Shown here in pieces: positions 8,047 through 14,292 of a stretch of 20,560 nucleotides of DNA. A model generated the notes under the pieces. It had not been told where the DNA came from and ran no database searches. It was given only the letters and a program-made list of their open reading frames with translations. The position numbers and the translations under genes are program-made. The stretch is from positions 1 to 20,560 of the forward strand of contig DIZH01000017.1 in assembly GCA_002429325.1 (NCBI GenBank), read 5' to 3'. The number at the start of each line of letters is the position of its first letter. The stretch's first letter is position 1. The stretch is from Patescibacteria group bacterium UBA6033 (GTDB taxonomy: Bacteria > Patescibacteriota > Minisyncoccia > Phycocordibacterales > Phycocordibacteraceae).

Positions 8047-8562
8047 TTAGCCGCGTGCAGAAATCGTGAATTTGTGGGGATCGTCGCACATATCAGTGAA
8101 CGCGTGCGCGGCTTCTTTGAGTTTCGCTGAGGATGATTTCCCGAAAGAAATCACTTCGACTTGGCATCCTTTATTGATATCAAGATATTCGATAAGAGGA
8201 ACGAAATCGCCGTCGCCAGTCACCAGGATAACGGTGTCGAGTTTCGGAGCGAGCTTAACTGCGTCGATTGCAAGTCCGACATCCCAGTCGGCTTTCTTTG
8301 CGCCATCGGCGAATATTTGAAGGTCTTTTACCTTCGTCTCGATGCCCATCTTCGTGAGCGCATCGAAGAAGTTCTTCTCTTCGCCGCTTTCTGTCGATAT
8401 CACATAGGCGATAGCACGCACGAGAATGCGGCCACCGACGGCTTCGTCGAGAATAGCACCGAAGTTAACGCGCGCTTTGTAGAGGTGCTTCGCGCTGTGA
8501 TAGAGGTTCTGTGTGTCTATGAATACGCCGACACGCTGGGCTGGATGTTTGATAACTGCCAT
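8047..8562 (-). CDS. NYN-domain (LabA/DUF88) PIN-like nuclease-fold protein
   Basis: 171-aa single-domain NYN protein, a family with a PIN/FLAP nuclease fold thought to act on RNA. The acidic metal-site motifs are intact: GVFIDTQNLY near the N-terminus, WDVGLAIDA in the middle and VTGDGDFVPLIEYL after strand 4, followed by EVISFGKSSSAKLKEAAHAF. No extra OST-HTH domain is fused, so it is the minimal form. The ATG at 8562 has TAACAT 8 nt upstream and no SD. It precedes the membrane-protein gene on the same strand by 61 nt, which includes that gene's own candidate promoter. Substrate is unknown. Confidence 0.9.
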   Translation of the reverse strand: MAVIKHPAQRVGVFIDTQNLYHSAKHLYKARVNFGAILDEAVGGRILVRAIAYVISTESGEEKNFFDALTKMGIETKVKDLQIFADGAKKADWDVGLAIDAVKLAPKLDTVILVTGDGDFVPLIEYLDINKGCQVEVISFGKSSSAKLKEAAHAFTDMCDDPHKFTISARG

Positions 8563-8674
8563 AAGTAAATATGTTAGTAGGTTACAGGGAGTAGTTTGTA
8601 GTAAAAAATCAGCTCCCTAGTTTTATTAAAATTCTGCGATGTAGTCGCCTTCTCCATTCTACCACCTAATACCG

Positions 8675-8784
8675 ACCAAAAACGATAAGATACAAGGCAC
8701 GGGAAGATGATTTCTGGAGGCGTACTTTTCGGTACGACGCAAGAAATCAGCGGGGCCCGTAACGCAGTAGATTGCGTTTTTGGT
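8675..8784 (-). other. Nested structured element downstream of rpsO
   Basis: A 110-nt region in the 3' flank of rpsO folds as nested stems. The outer stem is ACCAAAAACG (8675-8684) with CGTTTTTGGT (8775-8784), 10 bp perfect. Inside lie ACGGG/CCCGT, GATTTCT/AGAAATC and CGTAC/GTACG with a short A/T-rich loop. A competing hairpin AACGCA/TGCGTT uses part of the outer 3' arm. It could be the rpsO terminator or processing structure; no long T-run follows. Confidence 0.5.
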
Positions 8785-8789
8785 TGGCA

Positions 8790-9056
8790 TTACTTCTTGA
8801 GACCGAGTTTCTTGATAAGAGCGGTGTAACGGCGCTTATTGTTTGTCTCGAGATAGCGCAAGTGTATGCGGCGATCGGCGACCATCTGCAAAAGACCACG
8901 TCGAGAATGGAAATCTTTCGGATTCTTCTTGAGGTGCTTTGCAAGTTCATCAATCTGCTTGGAAAGAATAGCGACCTGCACATCCGGAGAACCGGTGTCT
9001 TTATCGTGCCGTGCGACGTCCTTTATGATAGTCGCCTTTTTCTTGGTTGTAAGCAT
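8790..9056 (-). CDS. rpsO: 30S ribosomal protein S15
   Basis: 88-aa S15, the primary 16S rRNA-binding protein of the small-subunit platform. Family length and motifs are intact: GSPDVQVAILSKQIDELAKHL, DFHSRRGLLQMVADRRIHLRYL and a C-terminal YTALIKKLGLKK. Unlike most genes here it has a genuine leader with an SD-like AGGGG 5 nt before the ATG. About 30 nt upstream there is a CTTGC/GCAAG hairpin (9079-9096), which could serve S15 autoregulation as seen in other bacteria; that role is inference. The nested inverted-repeat structure at 8675-8784 follows the stop codon. Confidence 0.97.
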   Translation of the reverse strand: MLTTKKKATIIKDVARHDKDTGSPDVQVAILSKQIDELAKHLKKNPKDFHSRRGLLQMVADRRIHLRYLETNNKRRYTALIKKLGLKK

Positions 9057-9108
9057 GTTTCCCCTACCCTACCACGTCTTGCAATATTACGCAAGTCTTG
9101 TGTAATCC

Positions 9109-9180
9109 TATAATCTCTCTGTGACAGCCTAGTTGTTGGCACGAATGTGCGGAGCTTGGAAAATTTCGCACATTCGTGCC
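9109..9180 (+). other. Promoter-like TATAAT plus 14-bp hairpin; possible small RNA
   Basis: TATAAT (9109-9114) is a consensus -10 on the plus strand, without a convincing -35. A perfect 14-bp inverted repeat follows: GGCACGAATGTGCG (9138-9151) and CGCACATTCGTGCC (9167-9180), with a 15-nt loop. It lies in the 199-nt divergent gap between rpsO and the Xer gene. No ORF is present; candidates are a short RNA or a protein-binding site. Confidence 0.45.
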
Positions 9181-9255
9181 TGCGTTTTGCGTGATTGCCG
9201 CAGGTAAATACGCAACAACGTCATATTGTGCGCACTTGGGTGGTACACTTTATCT

Positions 9256-10176
9256 ATGAACGCTGAGGCCGCGAAACGCCAATTTCTTGAATATATCGAG
9301 ATAGAACGGGGTCGCGCAGTGAAGACCGTTGAGAACTATGACCACTATCTCAGCCGCTTTTTCGAACAGATGAAGATAGGCGACGTAAGCGACATTACTG
9401 AACAGCATGTGCGTGAGTTCCGTCTGTGGCTCAACCGCCAGTCGGGCACGGGAAACGATTCGATGAAGCGGCGCACCCAGAATTACTATATGATTGCGCT
9501 CCGTGCATTCCTCAAGTTCCTCCGGAAGCGCGATATTGCAGCCATTTCTCCAGAGAAAATTGAGCTCGCGAAGCTTCCTGAGCGCCAGATTGACCTCATC
9601 ACCTCTGCCGAACTCGAGCGCCTCATGCGGGCGCCCAAAGATGCATTTGCAAAAGAAACGGACCCGCATAAAGCACGCTCGTATTTGCGCGATACGGCTA
9701 TTCTTGAATTATTATTCTCGACCGGACTGCGCGTCTCTGAACTATGCGCGCTCAATTCAGATATTGATCTCACACGCGACGAGCTCTCCGTGCGCGGCAA
9801 AGGCGAGAAAGTGCGCGTCGTTTTCCTCTCAAGTGCGGCGAAAGACTCCGTACGCACGTATCTCAAGGCGCGCGATGATATGGAGGAAGCACTTTTCGTG
9901 GACGGACGACCAAACAAGCTCCACCGCATCATCCCTCGCGACGTACAGCGGCACCTGAAGTCATATGTCGCGCGCGCCGGCATCACGAGCATCGTGACGC
10001 CGCACACGCTCCGTCACGCCTTCGCGACTGACCTCCTCAGCAATGGCGCTGATATCCGCTCCGTGCAGCAGCTCCTCGGCCACGCCTCCATCAATACGAC
10101 GCAGATTTATACGCACATCACCGACAGTCACTTGAAAGAAATACACCGCAAATATCACGGGAAATCTCGAGGTTAA
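9256..10176 (+). CDS. Xer-type tyrosine recombinase
   Basis: 306-aa site-specific recombinase of the XerC/XerD/phage-integrase family. The N-terminal SAM-like core-binding domain covers about residues 1-95 (VKTVENYDHYLSRFF, TRNYYMI-type helix), and the catalytic domain follows. All catalytic residues are visible: R159 (TGLRVSEL), K182 (RGKGEKVR), H250 and R253 (HTLRHAF), H276 (LGHASINTT) and nucleophile Y285 (QIYTHI). Length and a lack of extra domains fit chromosome-dimer resolution, but XerC, XerD, XerA or an integrase role cannot be separated from sequence alone. The ATG at 9256 has TACACT exactly 6 nt upstream. A perfect 14-bp inverted repeat (9138-9180) lies upstream, and three tRNA genes with duplicated 3' ends lie 4-9 kb away. 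Confidence 0.94.
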   Translation: MNAEAAKRQFLEYIEIERGRAVKTVENYDHYLSRFFEQMKIGDVSDITEQHVREFRLWLNRQSGTGNDSMKRRTQNYYMIALRAFLKFLRKRDIAAISPEKIELAKLPERQIDLITSAELERLMRAPKDAFAKETDPHKARSYLRDTAILELLFSTGLRVSELCALNSDIDLTRDELSVRGKGEKVRVVFLSSAAKDSVRTYLKARDDMEEALFVDGRPNKLHRIIPRDVQRHLKSYVARAGITSIVTPHTLRHAFATDLLSNGADIRSVQQLLGHASINTTQIYTHITDSHLKEIHRKYHGKSRG

Positions 10177-10194
10177 AAACTGAGTGAAGCGAAG

Positions 10195-10276
10195 CCCCGT
10201 AGCCAAGCATTCTGATGCTTGTGGTACTGGGGTTCCACTGCAAGAACCGCGTCTAATCCTCCGCCGGGTGGAGGAT
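10195..10276. terminator. Paired hairpins between convergent genes
   Basis: Two inverted repeats fill the gap between the Xer gene and the kinase-like gene. The first (10195-10232) pairs CCCC, GTA, CC and AAGCAT with ATGCTT, GG, TAC and GGGG around a TCTG loop with small bulges. The second is ATCCTCC (10256-10262) with GGAGGAT (10270-10276). T-runs are weak, so a classic intrinsic terminator is not certain, but the convergent position supports 3'-end formation. Confidence 0.5.
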
Positions 10277-10301
10277 GTTCGACAGTATGTACAAGTCAAC
10301 C

Positions 10302-11054
10302 CTACTTAGAGGTAGGTTGTAGGAGTTGGGTATATCGCATCAGATATGTACGAGCTTTCTGTTGATCCTCGCCACTGAGTCGTTCACTAATTGCGACCTC
10401 AAGTTTCTGTGCCGTTGCCGACTCTTCCTTCAAGGGAACTCTGACATCTTGGTCCCTCCATTCGTCCTCTGAGCTTGCGTAGACGTTGAAATAGCGCCCT
10501 ACGTTTGTAAGAAACGTGTCGGAAAACATATACTGCCCGTCTGGGGTTAAGATGAAGTTATAATTTTGGTCGTCTACATCAAGTCCTAGCGACTCGAGCG
10601 CGGCAACAATAGGCCGTCGTGTTGGTTTGTCGAGATTGCCTATCAAGTCGGCATGCTTCTCGAGGTTTTTCCAAGGAGGTACTGGGCCTGCGGCGTAAAT
10701 CCTATCAATACTGAAAAGTCGGGGTTCTGTCCCTACCATATGCATATCTGGAATGTTTTTCGGAAAAAGAATATGGAGGATTTTAAATAGGTAGAATTGT
10801 CGTTTAAAACGATTGCGCTCGCCCTGATCCATTTTGGGATGAGGAATAAACTCAACGTTCTCGTAGTCGGCAAATCCGGGTCCTTCAACTCCTGCTGCGT
10901 GAAGAACTGCTACAACCTTTTTCGGGTCATCTGGGTGTATGTACACGGTCTTTTCCAAACCACGACCTAACGGCCCTCCTTGAGACAAGGATTTTTTCTC
11001 CGCCCGTCGCACTAGCGATTCTCCAAAAGTCTCTTTTTTGGGCTTTTCGGACAT
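10302..11054 (-). CDS. Protein-kinase-fold-like protein, 250 aa
   Basis: No named family recognised. The N-lobe resembles a kinase: LGRGLEKTVYIHPDDPKKVV looks like a glycine-rich loop and beta strands, followed by an alpha-C-like RFKRQFYLFKILHILF. The C-lobe DDQNYNFILTPDGQYMFSDT resembles the catalytic-loop Asn plus the DFG Asp, with SDT in place of DFG and no clear HRD. It may be a degenerate or atypical phosphotransferase. The frame is open to 11099; the ATG at 11054 (MSEKPKKETFGESL) is preferred because TAAACT lies 7 nt upstream. It converges with the Xer gene across a hairpin-rich gap. The assignment is structural guesswork from motif order. Confidence 0.72.
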   Translation of the reverse strand: MSEKPKKETFGESLVRRAEKKSLSQGGPLGRGLEKTVYIHPDDPKKVVAVLHAAGVEGPGFADYENVEFIPHPKMDQGERNRFKRQFYLFKILHILFPKNIPDMHMVGTEPRLFSIDRIYAAGPVPPWKNLEKHADLIGNLDKPTRRPIVAALESLGLDVDDQNYNFILTPDGQYMFSDTFLTNVGRYFNVYASSEDEWRDQDVRVPLKEESATAQKLEVAISERLSGEDQQKARTYLMRYTQLLQPTSK

Positions 11055-11180
11055 GAATGCAAGTTTAACATATGCTCTTTTGTCAGACCCTACGAACAAA
11101 ACCGAGGGTTCGAACTTCCTCTATCTGGAGCTCCACTGACTGGATTCGAACTCGTGGCGGTGGCGAGGTAGAATACACGC

Positions 11181-11945
11181 ATGAAAATCGTCTCGTGGAA
11201 TGTGAATGGGCTACGGTCGCTCGCAAAAAGTGAGTATTGGGAATCTTTTTTGAAAGGAACCAAGCCCGATATCTTCTGTCTCCAGGAGACGAAGGCAAGT
11301 CCCGAACAGCTCACTGAGCAATTCCTCTCCCCTGCCAGCTACTCAGCATTCTTCTCTTCTTCTCAAATTAAGAAGGGTTATAGCGGCGTCGCGATTTATT
11401 CAAAAGTAGAGCCGCTCAAGGTCATCTATGGTATGGGCATACCTGAGTTCGATCAGGAGGGTCGCCTCGTCGGCGCTGAATATGAGGACTTTTGGCTTTT
11501 GAATGTCTACTTCCCTAACGGCGGCCAGGGTCCCGAACGGCTCGATTATAAAATGCGTTTCTATGATGCGTTCCTTGCCTTTGCAGAGAAGCTGCGCAAA
11601 CAGAAACCAGTCATATTCTGCGGCGATGTGAATACTGCCCATGAGGAAATCGACCTCGCCCGACCGAAAGAAAACGAGGATAATACTGGCTTTCTTCCTG
11701 ACGAACGGGCCTGGATAGACGCCGTTATAGACGCTGGCTACGTCGATTCATTCCGACATTTCCACCCCAATACCAAAGAAGCGTATACCTACTGGGACAT
11801 GAAGACGCGAGCACGCGACAGAAACGTCGGCTGGCGTATTGATTATTTCTTCGTTGCGAATGAACTCCTGAAGCAATTGAAAAAAGCAGAAATCCATCCC
11901 GAGATTTACGGCTCCGACCACTGCCCTCTTTCGATAACGGTATAA
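11181..11945 (+). CDS. xth: Exodeoxyribonuclease III (AP endonuclease, ExoA/Xth)
   Basis: Base-excision-repair AP endonuclease and 3'-5' exonuclease of the endonuclease/exonuclease/phosphatase fold. The 254-aa protein has every family motif: MKIVSWNVNGLRS, DIFCLQETK (catalytic Glu), the NVYFPNGG strand, FCGDVNTAHEEIDLARPKENE, the substrate-binding WRIDYFFVA and terminal GSDHCPLSI (catalytic Asp-His). Length is normal. TAGAAT ends exactly 6 nt before the ATG, without an SD. Downstream, 264 nt of untranslated sequence leads to the terminator at 12210-12230. Confidence 0.97.
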   Translation: MKIVSWNVNGLRSLAKSEYWESFLKGTKPDIFCLQETKASPEQLTEQFLSPASYSAFFSSSQIKKGYSGVAIYSKVEPLKVIYGMGIPEFDQEGRLVGAEYEDFWLLNVYFPNGGQGPERLDYKMRFYDAFLAFAEKLRKQKPVIFCGDVNTAHEEIDLARPKENEDNTGFLPDERAWIDAVIDAGYVDSFRHFHPNTKEAYTYWDMKTRARDRNVGWRIDYFFVANELLKQLKKAEIHPEIYGSDHCPLSITV

Positions 11946-12009
11946 AGGACAAGTTATCCACAGCGTGTCCTTTACACTGTCCTTTACTGCGCTACTATCA
12001 ACAAAGGAC
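11944..12009. repeat. AAAGGAC/GTCCTTT repeats enclosing a DnaA box
   Basis: AAAGGACA (11944-11951), TGTCCTTT (11966-11973 and 11978-11985) and AAAGGAC (12003-12009) form alternating inverted repeats. The first pair is a perfect 8-bp stem whose loop carries a consensus DnaA box, TTATCCACA (11954-11962), the only exact copy in the window. The same octamer also occurs beside a TTATCCCCA-like site near 15676-15687. Confidence 0.5.
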
Positions 12010-12209
12010 GGAGGCTCTTTCCTGGATCTTTCTATCGGCATCAGAGCGCTATCGCTTAATGTTCCTGCCCCCGCTCCGCGGCGTATCCGCGACACAAGCC
12101 CCACGGCATGGTAACTGTCTAGCGCAGAAGCGCCAGAAGCAAAAACCAAACCACCCTCATTTCTCCGGTCAGAGGCACCATCTTACGCCCCTGCTCCTTT
12201 TCGCCTCAG
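11946..12209. other. 264-nt noncoding stretch after xth
   Basis: Apart from the AAAGGAC repeats and DnaA box at its start, I see no supported gene. A minus-strand open frame (11748-12149) runs antisense into xth and lacks family features. I looked for tmRNA, SRP RNA and RNase P signatures and found none. Confidence 0.5.
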
Positions 12210-12230
12210 ACCACCTTGGGTGGTTTTGTT
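12210..12230 (+). terminator. Intrinsic terminator downstream of xth
   Basis: ACCACC, a 3-nt loop and GGTGGT are followed by TTTGTT. It is oriented to end rightward transcription from xth. Confidence 0.75.
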
Positions 12231-12252
12231 GTTTATATACTTCCCTTTCGTA

Positions 12253-12268
12253 TGTTCCACGTGGAACA
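12253..12268. promoter_or_regulatory. parS site (perfect 16-bp palindrome)
   Basis: TGTTCCACGTGGAACA is a perfect palindrome and agrees with the broadly conserved ParB-binding parS consensus TGTTnCACGTGnAACA. It lies in the convergent gap between xth and cca, and four degenerate copies follow within 1.1 kb. Confidence 0.8.
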
Positions 12269-12295
12269 CTTGGAGGCCTCGCCTCCAAGTAAACA

Positions 12296-12440
12296 AATAA
12301 AGCGGGGCGAGTTAAGAAATGAGGGTAAAGACTTGGCCTTAGTGGCCCGGAACGCGACCAATTATTCTTGCCCGTACTCGGGCTTGGAATAATGAAGCAC
12401 TCCTTGTGGTGCACTCATTTTTAACTCGCCCCGCTTTATT
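12296..12440. repeat. 145-nt branched inverted-repeat element (contains structured repeat copy 2)
   Basis: The termini AATAAAGCGGGGCGAGTTAA (12296-12315) and 12421-12440 are perfect inverted repeats. Pairing continues inward as AAATGAG/CTCATTT after one bulged G, giving 27 bp in all. Inside are three hairpins: GGCC-TTAGT-GGCC, ATTATTC..GCCCG-TACT-CGGGC..GAATAAT (12361-12393) and a GCAC/GTGC stem. Positions 12354-12412 match module 2 of the element at 4821-4880. No flanking target duplication is obvious, so a mobile origin is unproven. Confidence 0.65.
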
Positions 12441-12446
12441 GCACTC

Positions 12447-12462
12447 TGTTACATGTGGAACG
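12447..12462. promoter_or_regulatory. parS-like site, degenerate
   Basis: TGTTACATGTGGAACG has two differences from the TGTTnCACGTGnAACA consensus. It lies immediately downstream of the cca stop codon. Confidence 0.4.
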
Positions 12463-13926
12463 CTAGCAAACGTGGTGTTTCTCCATTATATGCTTTATTT
12501 CCTCATCTTCTGCTGCTTCACGACGCTGCTTCCCTGCCTCACCCAACGTCTTTAGCTCTTCCTCTGACAGTGCTAGTAGTTCTGCTGTCCTTTTATCGAG
12601 ATATTCGCCCGTGTTGCGTGCCGCATCGTCAAGGACTTCCTCTAGGAGCGCATTGAGGACATAGCCTATCTTCGGTCCTGGTTTCATGTGGAACACCTCC
12701 ATGATATGGACGCCGTCAGTCTTAAGCATCTTTACAGAAATAGGATCGCGGAGTGCCTGTTCGACCATTGCTTTATATTTCCTGAACCGGAAAGGCTGTT
12801 CTTTCGGTCTCCCTGTTCCTATACGGTCACAAATGCGCAGATTCAGGAGATCCCAGATGTTCTCTTCTCCTACGTTGGTTATCATACGGCGAACAGCAGA
12901 AAGGCTTATTTGCTCAGGATCTGAGAAGAACATGTGCCAACGCACTAGTTTAACGACCTTTTCTATGGTCTCTCGTGGGAAATGAAGGTCTTCTAGGGCT
13001 TTTTTTGTTACACGTGAACCAACCACCTCGTGCCCATGGAATGTCCATTCCTTCTTCTCCTCTGACCAACGCCTAGTCTCAGGTTTCGAGACGTCATGGA
13101 AAAGCCCAGCGAGCCGTATGTCGAAGTCCCACTTCTTATCTGCTGCGTGCTGCATAGTGCGCATCAAATGTCCGAAAACGTCATAGCTATGAGCCTGGTT
13201 CTGCTCTATACCGATGCCGCGAATAAGATCAGGGGAGATGGATTCGAGGATTCCCAGCTGTTGCGCAAGGACCAGCGCATCCATCGGCTTATCTGAATTC
13301 AGTATCCGCGTAAGCTCATCACGCACCCTTTCACGTGAAACGTGGCTTAAATGCTTGCTATTTTCGCTTATCGCAGCCGCTGTTGCCCCATCAATCCCAA
13401 ATTCGAGTTCAGCGACAAGACGGACTGCACGCAGCATACGGAGCGCATCTTCGTTGAATCTTTCTGGAGGATTGCCGACAGCGCGTATCAGCTTGTCCTT
13501 TATGTCCTTTTGACCGTCATAGGGGTCAACAATATGTCCTTTATCATCATCAAGCGCAATGGCATTAATCGTGAAGTCACGCCGTGCCAAGTCCTCGAGA
13601 AGGGAAGTGCCGAATTCTACTTTATCTGGGCGCCGCTTGTCCGAATATTCGGATTCAGTGCGATAAGGGGTGACCTCGATAATAGCCAGTCGAGCATCTT
13701 CTGATTCAGTTTTAACACCAACGGTTCCATAGTCATTTTCGTAGAAAGAGTCAGGAAATACGGCCTGGATTTGCTCCGGCGTGGCATTGGTAGTGAGGTC
13801 CCAGTCCTTCGGCTCGCGGCCAATGAGCAGGTCGCGAACACACCCTCCCACGAGGTATGTTTCAAACCCTGCCTTACGCAGACCATCTCCCACCGCTCTC
13901 ACTTCATGCGGAATGCGATACGTCAT
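12463..13926 (-). CDS. cca: CCA-adding tRNA nucleotidyltransferase with HD domain
   Basis: Class II nucleotidyltransferase that builds or repairs the 3' CCA of tRNAs; essential here because none of the four tRNA genes encodes CCA. The 487 residues show YLVGGCVRDLLIG, the metal-binding KDWDLTTNA (DxD), RRDFTINAIALD, the ERFNEDALRMLRAVRLVAEL neck/body helices and an HD phosphohydrolase domain (GLFHDVSKPETR, FHGHEVVGSRV). The C-terminal ~40 residues are charged and coiled. Start ATG at 13926 has TAGCAT exactly 6 nt upstream. Three degenerate parS-like sites lie in the coding sequence and one just after the stop. Polymerase-type homologues (PcnB) cannot be fully excluded, but the HD domain and motif set favour CCA addition. 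Confidence 0.95.
   Translation of the reverse strand: MTYRIPHEVRAVGDGLRKAGFETYLVGGCVRDLLIGREPKDWDLTTNATPEQIQAVFPDSFYENDYGTVGVKTESEDARLAIIEVTPYRTESEYSDKRRPDKVEFGTSLLEDLARRDFTINAIALDDDKGHIVDPYDGQKDIKDKLIRAVGNPPERFNEDALRMLRAVRLVAELEFGIDGATAAAISENSKHLSHVSRERVRDELTRILNSDKPMDALVLAQQLGILESISPDLIRGIGIEQNQAHSYDVFGHLMRTMQHAADKKWDFDIRLAGLFHDVSKPETRRWSEEKKEWTFHGHEVVGSRVTKKALEDLHFPRETIEKVVKLVRWHMFFSDPEQISLSAVRRMITNVGEENIWDLLNLRICDRIGTGRPKEQPFRFRKYKAMVEQALRDPISVKMLKTDGVHIMEVFHMKPGPKIGYVLNALLEEVLDDAARNTGEYLDKRTAELLALSEEELKTLGEAGKQRREAAEDEEIKHIMEKHHVC
12680..12695. promoter_or_regulatory. parS-like site, degenerate, inside cca
   Basis: GGTTTCATGTGGAACA differs from consensus at position 1 and in the central C. 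It coincides with cca codons for the peptide VFHMKP. Confidence 0.35.
13006..13021. promoter_or_regulatory. parS-like site inside cca, one mismatch
   Basis: TGTTACACGTGAACCA keeps the CACGTG core and differs from TGTTnCACGTGAAACA at one base. Confidence 0.5.
13327..13342. promoter_or_regulatory. parS-like site inside cca, intact 12-bp core
   Basis: TTTCACGTGAAA (13329-13340) is a perfect palindrome identical to the parS core; the outer bases differ at three positions. Confidence 0.45.
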
Positions 13927-13965
13927 ATGCGAATGCTAACATAGGATTTCTAAGTCTTTTGTTTT

Positions 13966-14130
13966 TGTGCCCCGACCAGGACCGCGATTACGCTTATCGA
14001 CCCTTACAGGGTCAGTACACCTTGCGGATTTTCTGTTCGCTTCGCTCCATAAAATACTCGCAAGATCTTCGATTCCTGGCCGCACGGCTCCCAGCCGCGC
14101 TTCGGGGGAACATCCTTCACTGCGTTCGTA
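13966..14130 (-). repeat. tRNA-Arg-linked structured element with duplicated tRNA 3' end
   Basis: The 16-nt sequence TGTGCCCCGACCAGGA at 14131-14146 (3' end of tRNA-Arg plus flank, read on the plus strand) recurs at 13966-13981, exactly 165 nt away. Between the copies, in tRNA sense, lie GAACGCAGTGAAG, a stem CTTGCG/CGCAAG enclosing an ATTTT/AAAAT hairpin, the word CAAGGTGTACTG, and the hairpin GACCC-TGTAA-GGGTC (13999-14013). The same order of elements follows tRNA-Pro. No protein-coding content is supported. Confidence 0.7.
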
Positions 14131-14132
14131 TG

Positions 14133-14204
14133 TGCCCCGACCAGGAATCGAACCTGGACCGTCAGTTCCGAAGACTGATGTGATATCCGTTTCACCATCG
14201 GGGC
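14133..14204 (-). tRNA. tRNA-Arg (UCG anticodon)
   Basis: 72 nt with a perfect 7-bp acceptor stem GCCCCGA/TCGGGGC, anticodon stem TCAGT/ACTGA with loop CTTCGGA (anticodon TCG), T arm CCAGG-TTCGATT-CCTGG and discriminator A. CCA is not encoded. An AGGTC/GACCT hairpin lies about 10 nt upstream of the 5' end, and TACTAT further upstream could be the -10. The 3' end is duplicated 165 nt downstream. Confidence 0.95.
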
Positions 14205-14292
14205 GCACTAAGGTCGATGTGACCTCTTTGCATAGTACGGTACAACGGGTAAATGAAAAGGGCGGTCGTTAGACCGACCTTTCAGAAAAGAA

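Noticed and set aside
10186..10276. Region with 5S-rRNA-like words (GGTACTGGGG) between convergent genes
   Set aside because: It lacks the CCGAAC loop, the terminal stem and the length of 5S rRNA; two hairpins explain the pairing.
11748..12149. 133-aa minus-strand open frame over the end of xth and the following gap
   Set aside because: Half of it is antisense to a well-supported gene, no family features, no promoter at the usual spacing.
13857..14272. Several open frames across tRNA-Arg (e.g. 13857-14183 and 13967-14272, plus strand)
   Set aside because: They are translations of the tRNA antisense strand and its repeat; they give the tRNA-derived ESNLD/GIEPG-type peptides that are commonly misannotated as proteins.
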